Shown: positions 1 to 5,610 of the stretch, in pieces
Numbering within the stretch: the first letter of the stretch is position 1
Layout: each line of letters begins with the position of its first letter
Made by a program: the position numbers and the translations under genes
Assembly: GCA_022451765.1 (NCBI GenBank)
Contig: JAKUNY010000099.1
Coordinates: 1 to 5,610 of the forward strand
Reading direction: 5' to 3'
From: Candidatus Poseidoniaceae archaeon
GTDB taxonomy: Archaea; Thermoplasmatota; Poseidoniia; Poseidoniales; Poseidoniaceae
DNA: 5,610 nt
Notes under the pieces: model-generated
Seen by the model: only the letters and a program-made list of their open reading frames with translations
The model's database searches: none
Told to the model about the DNA's origin: nothing

Positions 1-1
1 C

Positions 2-604
2 GATCCATTTGCTCTTCTTGCTGGAAAGACCTCGTGTCACACTGGATGGCTAAAGTCAGCGGGCATGCTCCTACCAATGGGCTTCCTTATCGGGAACGGA
101 TACGCTAATGTTATCGGCGACCCAAACGATATTGAATCGTTGCGAAGCACGGTCTTGAATTTCTTTAGCGAAGATTCAAGCATCCCAGATTCAGGAACCC
201 CATACTACTCCTACTCAGGGGCAGTCAAGTGCTTAACCGAGGGTGCAGGAGATGTGGCATTTGCTAAGGATTCCACCATCTCCTCCTACTGTGGAAACAC
301 TGACGCTTCAGAAAACGAGGACTGGTGTCTACCAGAGGACGATTACGTTCTCCTCCCATCCTACGGCGCTGCTCCATCACATCCTGTGATGTACAACCCT
401 GAATTACTCGATAGCGCACTTATCGCAACCATTCAGGATGCGCTCGTTGGAATGAAGGATTCTGAGGAAGGACAATCTGTACTGGCCAATGTCCTAAATA
501 CACCATCAATTGTTAAGACTACAGCACAGGAACACCTCTCTTCCTATGGGAACCTCGTCAAGGACTTGCCAGGTATCCAATCCTATTTCGGAGACAAATT
601 CGGA
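2..604 (+). repeat. Tandem lobe repeat, copy 1 (back half)
   Basis: This is the first copy of an in-frame duplication inside the binding-protein gene. The matching point in copy 2 lies 966 nt (322 codons) downstream: GATCCATT at 2 pairs with GATCCATT at 968. Over the first 137 aligned residues there are no gaps and about 107 identities by hand count (near 78%). Many third codon positions differ, so this is an old, selected duplication and not an assembly echo. The front of this copy lies left of the window. Confidence 0.92.
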
Positions 605-1675
605 ATATCCGATACAGTAACTCCAACGGTCTCAAACATTCGAATTGCCTTCGAAATTAAGGAAGATTACACGGATGTTGACATCAACCCACAGCTGTTG
701 GCTGATTATGTCGCTGAACAAACCGGTGTCGAAGTCACTTTGTATCCTGTTGCATCCGAGGGAGCAATTATTGAAGCACTGCGCTTTGGTAATGCAGACA
801 TAGCCTTCATGGATGGAGGATCTGCTTGGATGGGCTGGAAGGAGTATGGTCTTGCAGCAATGGCTGCTGACATGAAGTCGGATGGTCGAACCTACTACGA
901 TGCACACGCTGTGGTTCTCAATGGTTCAGAGATGGCCAACGCATACCTCGATGGTGACGATTCTACAGATCCATTCGCTCTCCTCCAAGGCAAGACATCC
1001 TGCCACACAGGCTGGTTGAAGTCGGCAGGAATGCTTCTTCCGATGGGTTACCTGATATCCGAAGGATACGCACCTGTTGTTGGCTCTGAGGATGATATCG
1101 AGTCTTTGCGCTCAACGATCTTCTCCTACTTCAACGAAGATGCGAGCATTCCTGATTCTGGAACACCGTACGCATCCTATTCAGGTGCAGTCCGATGTTT
1201 GTCAGAAGGAGCGGGTGATGTAGCATTTGTCAAGGATTCAACCATTGGAAGTTACTGTGGCAATGAAGATGCTGCAGAGAACGAAGATTGGTGTTTGGAT
1301 GAAGAAGAATACATTCTTCTCCCATCGTATGGTTCAGCTCCATCGCACCCCGTCATGTACAACCCAGATCGTGTTGATATCCAGACCAGAACCGCGATTC
1401 TGAATGCCTTGCTTTCAATGAATGATGAGATGTACGTCGAAAATCACTCGATGGGTGGCGAGACGTACACTGGTTGCTTGAATGTGAACACACAAGTCGT
1501 TGATACCGAGCAACCAATGAATGAATGTGGAGATCAAATTCTGATGAACATTCTCAACACACCTGGTATCGTTGAAGTCAACACACAAGAGCACATGGGA
1601 ATCTACGGAAATCTCATCGGTTCAATTCCCGGAATCACCACGTACTTTGACACAAAGTATGAGATTCAGGAATAG
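2..1675 (+). CDS. Bilobed transferrin-like / PhnD-like solute-binding protein, 5' partial
   Basis: Probable extracytoplasmic Fe(III)-binding component of an ABC importer. The frame is open to the left edge, so the start and any signal peptide or lipobox lie outside; 557 residues are visible (numbered from base 2). Residues 1-~205 are the back half of lobe 1, and ~211-557 are a complete lobe 2. Lobe 2 begins like PhnD-type binding proteins (ADYVAEQTGVEV, then EALRFGNADIAF), but its core is transferrin-like: MDGG (Asp271), TYYDAHAVV (Tyr299), SCHTG (Cys334, Thr336), YSGAVRC (Tyr393, Cys399), GAGDVAFVKDSTI and PSHPV (His449). These match the Asp63, Tyr95, Thr120, Tyr188 and His249 sites and the Cys118-Cys194 disulfide of human transferrin, recalled from memory. 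Lobe 1 shows Thr14, Tyr71, His127, Cys12 and Cys77. The carbonate-site Arg is Lys in both lobes (18, 340). The ATPase gene follows after 56 nt. A plain phosphonate/phosphite-binding PhnD is the alternative, but the motif match favours transferrin. Confidence 0.88.
   Translation, partial: DPFALLAGKTSCHTGWLKSAGMLLPMGFLIGNGYANVIGDPNDIESLRSTVLNFFSEDSSIPDSGTPYYSYSGAVKCLTEGAGDVAFAKDSTISSYCGNTDASENEDWCLPEDDYVLLPSYGAAPSHPVMYNPELLDSALIATIQDALVGMKDSEEGQSVLANVLNTPSIVKTTAQEHLSSYGNLVKDLPGIQSYFGDKFGISDTVTPTVSNIRIAFEIKEDYTDVDINPQLLADYVAEQTGVEVTLYPVASEGAIIEALRFGNADIAFMDGGSAWMGWKEYGLAAMAADMKSDGRTYYDAHAVVLNGSEMANAYLDGDDSTDPFALLQGKTSCHTGWLKSAGMLLPMGYLISEGYAPVVGSEDDIESLRSTIFSYFNEDASIPDSGTPYASYSGAVRCLSEGAGDVAFVKDSTIGSYCGNEDAAENEDWCLDEEEYILLPSYGSAPSHPVMYNPDRVDIQTRTAILNALLSMNDEMYVENHSMGGETYTGCLNVNTQVVDTEQPMNECGDQILMNILNTPGIVEVNTQEHMGIYGNLIGSIPGITTYFDTKYEIQE
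968..1672 (+). repeat. Tandem lobe repeat, copy 2 (back half, with insert)
   Basis: This is the second copy of the lobe repeat. It is collinear with copy 1 except for about 31 extra residues (roughly residues 476-506, bases 1427-1519). The insert brings Cys492 and sits next to Cys509; neither cysteine has a counterpart in copy 1. After the insert the copies realign at the LNTP segment and continue through a shared TQEH and YGNL to the C terminus. The front half of this lobe (about bases 632-967) has no partner inside the window. Confidence 0.9.
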
Positions 1676-1720
1676 TGCGGCTTCCACTTAGTTGAAATAC
1701 GGAACCATCGGGGATAACTC

Positions 1721-1727
1721 AAGGTGG
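1721..1727 (+). promoter_or_regulatory. Putative ribosome binding site for the ATPase gene
   Basis: AAGGTGG ends 4 nt before the GTG at 1732. It is the only Shine-Dalgarno-like run in the 56-nt gap after the binding-protein stop, and it supports the GTG start. The GTG at 1724, inside this same run, is in another frame. Confidence 0.45.
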
Positions 1728-1731
1728 TTGC

Positions 1732-2415
1732 GTGGGACAAGATAGGCCGCTCTTGGTTTTGGAAAACCTCAGCATTGGATACAATGCTGTGCTTGCCTCC
1801 GAGATTAGCGCTAGAATCAATTCAGGAGAAGTCATCGCAGTCCTCGGTCCTTCAGGGGTTGGGAAGACCACTCTCGTACGAACAATTGCTGGTCTCATCG
1901 AGCCTATTGATGGTAGAGTTCATCTGCATGTTGACAGGCGGGGAGGCTTGGGGAAGATCCCACAAAAGCTCGGTTGGGTGCGACATGCAAGTGTGTACCA
2001 CAACGTCAACCTAGGAGCTCGGGCAAGCCTCCCCGTGCTTCAAGGCGACTCAATGGAAAGAAAAAAACGGGTCAACTCCGCTCTGATTGCTTTGGGCATT
2101 GAAGAGAAAACTGCCGAACCGGTACGGCGTCTCTCTGGAGGTCAACTTCGAAGGGTTGCAACGGCACGCGCACTTGCACAGCGACCAAGTTTACTTCTCG
2201 CGGATGAGTTCCTGAGTGAGTTGGATCACAACACGGTTGACGTCGTAATCGCAGCAGTCAAAGAGATGCTGGATGCTGGCACGTCGATGGTTATGGTTGA
2301 ACACCATGAAGAGAATGTGGCATTACTCGCAACACGAGTCTGGTTAATCGAGGATGAAAAGTTCTATGATTTCTCGATAGATGAATGGAGAGAAAGAGTA
2401 GGTGAAGAAGAATGA
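1732..2415 (+). CDS. phnC: PhnC-type ABC transporter ATPase
   Basis: This is the cytoplasmic nucleotide-binding subunit, expected to work as a homodimer powering the permease encoded next. It has 227 residues from a GTG start; an in-frame TGA at 1693 with no start codon in between limits other choices. All ABC motifs are present: Walker A GPSGVGKTT (39-47), a Q-loop Gln78 in KIPQ that aligns without gaps to the IxMVFQ region of PhnC, signature LSGGQ (134-138), Walker B LLLADE (154-159), D-loop SELD (162-165) and switch His191. It is somewhat shorter than typical PhnC proteins (about 250 residues). The gene sits between the transferrin-like binding protein and the permease and overlaps the permease gene by ATGA. 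The symbol gives the family only; iron is the more likely cargo from context, and phosphonate or phosphate is the alternative. Confidence 0.9.
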   Translation: MGQDRPLLVLENLSIGYNAVLASEISARINSGEVIAVLGPSGVGKTTLVRTIAGLIEPIDGRVHLHVDRRGGLGKIPQKLGWVRHASVYHNVNLGARASLPVLQGDSMERKKRVNSALIALGIEEKTAEPVRRLSGGQLRRVATARALAQRPSLLLADEFLSELDHNTVDVVIAAVKEMLDAGTSMVMVEHHEENVALLATRVWLIEDEKFYDFSIDEWRERVGEEE

Positions 2416-3293
2416 GAAAACCGTTCATTTTCGTGATTCTCTCACTCTTCGTCCTGGCATGGATTACACTCAACAATTTGGTCGATGACTGGGGTCGGCT
2501 TGAGGGCGGATGGGAGAACTTAACCACATTCGTCTCAGAGAGTATGTGGCCTCCAAATTGGTCTGTACTTGAGGCACAATCCTACCCAGTGTGCGAAAAA
2601 GAGATCGAATTCTTCTGTTCTGTTGGCTACCTCGGTATGATTGAAACAATCAAAATCGCCTTTGTCTCTACCATTCTTGGATTCATTGGAGCGTTATGTC
2701 TGTCTTCCTTCGCTGCACGGAATCTGATGCCAATGTACATTGCAATTCCGTTCCGTCTCCTTCTTTCCGCAACACGAAGTCTTCCATCGTTGATATGGGC
2801 AATCATATTTGTGATCGTCATAGGTTTTGGACCACTCGCCGGTGTTCTCGCTATGACTTTTTACACGATAGGCTATCTTGGTAAGCTGCAATACGAGACC
2901 TTCGAAGGTATGCCGAGTGATTCCCTCGAAGTGAGCAAAGCAATGGGGTTATCACACGCCACAACGTTCACTTCAATCGTTATTCCTGAGACTGCAAACC
3001 ATCTTCTGAGTCAACTAATGTTTATGTTTGAATACAATGTAAGGCACGGAACGGTTATCGGAATTGTCGGTGCAGGAGGTATTGGTTATTACATCAATAC
3101 ATACCTGAAATTCCTGCAATATGACAAGGTCTTGGCTCTACTAATCATTATCTTCATTGTGGTTGTAATCATCGACATGTTGTCGTTGATACTACGATCG
3201 TTTGTCACTGATGAAGGGGACGTACGTCGTCCTTCTTGGTTAAGAGCGATTCGTGAAGCAACTTTTGGTAGCCGCAATCCTTCAATGAAGTAA
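2412..3293 (+). CDS. phnE: PhnE-type ABC transporter permease
   Basis: This is the membrane-spanning subunit, probably a homodimer. It has 293 residues, starting at the ATG of an ATGA overlap with the ATPase stop, with GGTGA 6 nt upstream. Hydrophobic segments lie at about 4-22, 76-98, 106-120, 125-150 and around 240-265, with further shorter ones. The cytoplasmic coupling (EAA) loop is near 173-190 (EVSKAMGLS, then IVIPE). It is followed by the strongest family mark, NVRHGTVIGIVGAGGIGY, which closely resembles the C-terminal half of PhnE. The segment after the first helix (about 25-75) is rich in Trp and acidic residues and holds Cys61 and Cys69, so a disulfide-pinned outer loop is possible. 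Family membership is secure. The cargo is inferred from the binding protein, since PhnE-like permeases usually serve phosphonate, phosphite or phosphate uptake. Confidence 0.92.
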   Translation: MRKPFIFVILSLFVLAWITLNNLVDDWGRLEGGWENLTTFVSESMWPPNWSVLEAQSYPVCEKEIEFFCSVGYLGMIETIKIAFVSTILGFIGALCLSSFAARNLMPMYIAIPFRLLLSATRSLPSLIWAIIFVIVIGFGPLAGVLAMTFYTIGYLGKLQYETFEGMPSDSLEVSKAMGLSHATTFTSIVIPETANHLLSQLMFMFEYNVRHGTVIGIVGAGGIGYYINTYLKFLQYDKVLALLIIIFIVVVIIDMLSLILRSFVTDEGDVRRPSWLRAIREATFGSRNPSMK

Positions 3294-3297
3294 TGAT

Positions 3298-3549
3298 TCA
3301 ATCTGCAGCAATGTGCAATGCACCGTTCTTGTAGAAGACCTGAATGCGCTGTGGGACTTTCCGTGTTAGAGCAGCAACGGCTTCGTAAATAGCCTCCTCC
3401 TCAACATAGAATTGTTTTGCTGCTTTTTTTGTTGACCATGGCTCAGCGTGGAAGTCCTTTTCGCATAACCATTCCAAAAGGCCAGCCTCGAAATCGGTCA
3501 ATTCCGTGGAATTGTCTTCTGCCATGGTGACAGGAGAGTGTTCCAACAT
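3298..3549 (-). CDS. Small acidic protein, possible winged-helix
   Basis: I do not recognise the family. From the ATG at 3549 the product has 83 residues; a TTG at 3558 would add three, and an ATG at 3525 (MAEDN) would give 75. No start has a clear ribosome binding site. The predicted order is a helix (FEAGLLEWLCEKD), a short helix after STKKAA, a longer helix (EEEAIYEAVAALT) and a two-strand hairpin ending in GALHIAAD. This layout would suit a small winged-helix DNA-binding or interaction domain, but no signature proves it. The start lies 15 nt after the gpsA stop on the same strand, so it is probably the last gene of that unit. Its stop is 4 nt from the permease stop on the opposite strand. 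Confidence 0.65.
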   Translation of the reverse strand: MLEHSPVTMAEDNSTELTDFEAGLLEWLCEKDFHAEPWSTKKAAKQFYVEEEAIYEAVAALTRKVPQRIQVFYKNGALHIAAD

Positions 3550-3564
3550 ATGAGGCAATCGGAC

Positions 3565-4563
3565 TTAACCCAAGAGAACCATGCGGCGACAGCACTCTTC
3601 AGCACCGATATCTCCATCGAGAAGCGTGTTCAATGCCTTGGTAAATGGGATTTCGATTCCTTGATCAATTGCTCGATCTCGAAACATTCGAGCCGCTCGT
3701 ACACCTTCAGCGACCATGGTCATTTCTTCGAGAGCTTCTTCAAGATTCTTGCCTGTTCCAAGTTTTTCGCCCATGGTCCGATTTCGTCCAAATGGCGACG
3801 TAGAGGTCACGTACAGGTCGCCTAGGCCTGCTGGCCCAAAGGCAACTTCTGCTCGAGCACCAAGAAGTGGAAGGAGAATGCACCCTTCTTTGAATCCAGC
3901 ACTGAAAATGGCTGCTTTGAGATTATCTCCACCGAGTGTACCTATTGTTTTCAAACCATCAACAAGGCCGCACGCAAGGGCAACGACGTTCTTGAATGCG
4001 CCCCAAAGTTCTGCACCTTCAGGGTCGGATGCGGCGTGAAGGAGCAATGTTGGTGTTGAGAGTGTGTCCGCAAGGCGTTTTGCAATGGAAATATCCTCCG
4101 ATGCGACCAGGGCAGTTGTCATCACACCCCCAGCGGCCTCAGGAGCGATTGTCGGGCCTGTAAGTACGGCCAGTGGGTTTGAACAATTTGCGTTTTTCAA
4201 GGCCTCATAGATTGCTTCAGAAATCAAACGCTTGCCCGGTGCAAGTCCCTTTGCCAAATCAAGCAGAACGTGACCTGGGCGAAGGAATGGAATGATGTCA
4301 TCTACTACGTTGAGGATTACGGACGATGGAAGAGCCAATACGATGATTTCAACACCATCGAGCGCTTCATTGAGATGCATCGTTGCCTCCAATCCTTCGA
4401 CAGATTGCTGAGGCAAATACTTCCGATTGATGCCGTCCATCGTGATTGATTCGTAGACCTCTTGCTCAATCGTCCATCCTTTGACGTGATGCCCCTCGAG
4501 CAGCCAAAGACGGGCGATTGCCGTCCCCCAATTCCCCATTCCCAACACCGCAATGTGTGCCAT
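3565..4563 (-). CDS. gpsA: NAD(P)-dependent glycerol-3-phosphate dehydrogenase
   Basis: It reduces dihydroxyacetone phosphate to sn-glycerol 3-phosphate in the cytoplasm, the backbone precursor of bacterial-type glycerolipids. The ATG at 4563 gives 332 residues, the usual GpsA size, and places the Rossmann motif GMGNWG at 8-13; the in-frame ATG at 4599 would add 12 residues unlike the family. Family marks follow in order: LPSS (78-81), AKGL with Lys105, GPTIAPE (136-142), GAFKNVVA with catalytic Lys191, GLGDL (246-250) with Asp249, and the substrate-binding GRNR (259-262). No key residue is missing. The endonuclease gene ends about 90 nt upstream on the same strand and the small acidic gene follows 15 nt downstream. 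The identification is firm. What it means for membrane lipid stereochemistry depends on the host being an archaeon. Confidence 0.96.
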   Translation of the reverse strand: MAHIAVLGMGNWGTAIARLWLLEGHHVKGWTIEQEVYESITMDGINRKYLPQQSVEGLEATMHLNEALDGVEIIVLALPSSVILNVVDDIIPFLRPGHVLLDLAKGLAPGKRLISEAIYEALKNANCSNPLAVLTGPTIAPEAAGGVMTTALVASEDISIAKRLADTLSTPTLLLHAASDPEGAELWGAFKNVVALACGLVDGLKTIGTLGGDNLKAAIFSAGFKEGCILLPLLGARAEVAFGPAGLGDLYVTSTSPFGRNRTMGEKLGTGKNLEEALEEMTMVAEGVRAARMFRDRAIDQGIEIPFTKALNTLLDGDIGAEECCRRMVLLG

Positions 4564-4589
4564 GAGAAGATACTTCCAACTCTTTGCCC

Positions 4590-4620
4590 TTATTTGCATT
4601 GCCTACATTGAGGGATAAAA
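4590..4620 (-). promoter_or_regulatory. Possible archaeal promoter region for gpsA
   Basis: The 90-nt gap between the endonuclease stop and gpsA is AT-rich. On the minus strand it holds TTTTATC (4614-4620) and CAAATAAG (around 4589-4596). The first lies about 50 nt, and the second about 30 nt, before the gpsA ATG. The second spacing would give a nearly leaderless transcript. Neither matches a TATA box well, so this is a weak call. Confidence 0.2.
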
Positions 4621-4653
4621 CCCACAATTTGAGAGAGAATACAAATCACCGAA

Positions 4654-5610
4654 TCAGAACAAGTCGTCATCGTCCTCTTCATCGAAGGAGAACAGGTCTT
4701 CTTCCTCTTTCTTTTTTGAAGCAGGAGCCTTCTTTGGTTTCTTCTTCTCTTCAACGGGTTCGGGTTTTGGCTCTTCAGCTGGCTTTTGTTCTGGTTCGCT
4801 TTGCGTTCGCAGCTTTGCCATTTCTTCTTCTCGGCGCTGCAGATCCTCGATAGAGGTACCGGTTTGAGCTGCCAATGCGCGTCGTCGATCTTCTCTGGCT
4901 TTGCGTTCAAGTTGCTTGTGCTTGGCTTTGTCGATGTTCTGCAACATGTACATTGCATCATGTTCCAGCAGTGGAGAATCTGATATCAGGGTTATATCCA
5001 ACCAACCTCCGTCTTCAACAATAAATTCTGCAAGAGGTTCGAAGTTGAGGTCTGACTTTTTGATTTGTGTGTAATGCATTGCGTTCCCTGTTCGGTGTTC
5101 AACACCCGAGAAATGGCAGTAGAATTCCTTGGTCCCGATCGATTCTCGAACCATATCGAACAGTTCTCCATAATCCTCGGAGGTCTTCATCCTGCCATGC
5201 CCACGAGCGTGAATGTGAGCAACGTTGAGAACAGGAATTGTTCCCTCAACGTGGTTCACGACTTCAATGACCTCTTCGAGGCTTCCCCACAGTTCTTGGC
5301 GGCCAGATGTTTCGACTCCTATTTTCGACGGGGTCCCGTCCTTAATCCAAGGAAAAACAGGAAATTCATCTTCATCATCGTGCCAAATCTCGCCGACTCG
5401 ATCAACGATGCTTGAGAAAATGTTTGCAACCTGCTCGTTTGCGGCAGTACCTCGCCCAAAGTCACCGTAATGACCAGTGTGGAGCGTGATGTGGCGGGCA
5501 TTGATGGTTCGTGCTGCTTGCAATGTTGCCTCTATTTTGGCAAGGGATCGTCCACGCTCGACACGGTTGCCAAGAAGTTCGGAATAGTACGGTCCGTGGA
5601 TGTTCATTTC
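4654..5610 (-). CDS. nfo: Endonuclease IV-like TIM-barrel protein with charged C-terminal tail, 5' partial
   Basis: This is a probable AP endonuclease (family 2), a metal-dependent enzyme cutting DNA at abasic sites. The frame runs off the right edge. The Met at 5607 falls in the NIHGPYY segment, which in Nfo lies some 65 residues into the protein, so it is internal. Numbered from that Met (317 residues), barrel marks are His4, LHTGH (His43), VETSG (Glu99), NVAHIHARG (His131, His133), CHFSG (His165), His178 and LISDSPLLE (Asp210). Against the E. coli metal ligands as I recall them, Asp179 is Asn128, Asp229 is Ala176 or Asn175, and Glu261 is Asp210. Catalysis may therefore be altered. After the barrel (about 225) come a charged helix likely to form a coiled coil (226-268), a Pro/Lys/Glu-rich linker (270-303) and an acidic end, FDEEDDDDLF. 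Another role in the xylose isomerase-like barrel family is possible. Confidence 0.82.
   Translation of the reverse strand, partial: EMNIHGPYYSELLGNRVERGRSLAKIEATLQAARTINARHITLHTGHYGDFGRGTAANEQVANIFSSIVDRVGEIWHDDEDEFPVFPWIKDGTPSKIGVETSGRQELWGSLEEVIEVVNHVEGTIPVLNVAHIHARGHGRMKTSEDYGELFDMVRESIGTKEFYCHFSGVEHRTGNAMHYTQIKKSDLNFEPLAEFIVEDGGWLDITLISDSPLLEHDAMYMLQNIDKAKHKQLERKAREDRRRALAAQTGTSIEDLQRREEEMAKLRTQSEPEQKPAEEPKPEPVEEKKKPKKAPASKKKEEEDLFSFDEEDDDDLF

Noticed and set aside
1439..1462. SMGGE in the lobe 2 insert resembling SMGGK after PSH in human transferrin
   Set aside because: It lies about 35 residues after His449 instead of directly after it, so the match is probably chance.
2..1672. Tandem repeat as an assembly or chimera artefact
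   Set aside because: The copies differ at many silent sites and by a 31-residue insert, while the frame stays open throughout.
2..1675. Plain phosphonate-binding PhnD annotation
   Set aside because: The PhnC/PhnE partners and the front of each lobe suggest it, but the SCHTG, YSGAxxC and PSH motifs with all four iron ligands are transferrin traits that PhnD does not carry together.
1724..2014. Overlapping frame starting at GTG 1724
   Set aside because: It is a shadow of the ATPase gene and its product has no recognisable domain.
3291..3300. Terminator between convergent genes
   Set aside because: Only 4 nt separate the stops and no hairpin or T run is evident there.
4564..4599. Upstream ATG extending gpsA by 12 residues
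   Set aside because: The added residues are basic and unlike the family. GpsA proteins begin just before the Rossmann glycine motif, which fits the ATG at 4563.
4590..4961. Lys/Arg/Gln-rich minus-strand frame over the nuclease tail
   Set aside because: It is a low-complexity shadow of the repetitive tail codons in another frame.

Overview
The window looks like a piece of a marine planktonic archaeal genome, most plausibly Marine Group II/III Euryarchaeota (Poseidoniales-like). This rests on gene content and style: a bacterial-type glycerol-3-phosphate dehydrogenase, an archaeal-flavoured endonuclease IV with a long charged tail, and compact gene packing. No phylogenetic marker is present, so the assignment is an inference and an uncultured bacterium cannot be excluded.

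Left half (2-3293, + strand): a three-gene ABC uptake operon. The first gene, cut by the left edge, encodes a two-lobed solute-binding protein. Annotation pipelines would probably call it PhnD-like (phosphonate-binding), but its core motifs are those of the transferrin family: SCHTG, YSGAxxC, GAGDVAFxKxSTI and PSH. Lobe 2 is complete and keeps all four transferrin Fe(III) ligands in order (Asp271, Tyr299, Tyr393, His449; numbering from base 2) plus the carbonate-site Thr336. The visible part of lobe 1 keeps the matching Thr, Tyr and His. The next gene encodes a PhnC-type ATPase. The third encodes a PhnE-type permease and overlaps the ATPase gene by 4 nt. The best reading is an Fe(III) importer built from a prokaryotic transferrin and a phosphonate-type ABC translocator. 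This is the most interesting content of the window.

Right half (3298-5610, - strand): a convergent cluster, read right to left. It holds an endonuclease IV-like TIM-barrel protein (cut by the right edge, with a coiled-coil/Lys-Glu-rich/acidic C-terminal tail), then gpsA, then a small acidic protein that may be a winged helix. Only 4 nt separate the stop codons of the two convergent transcription units. These genes look like housekeeping functions (DNA repair, glycerol phosphate backbone) and have no visible link to the transporter.

No RNA gene, CRISPR array, insertion sequence or convincing terminator was seen. The longest gap between genes is about 90 nt.
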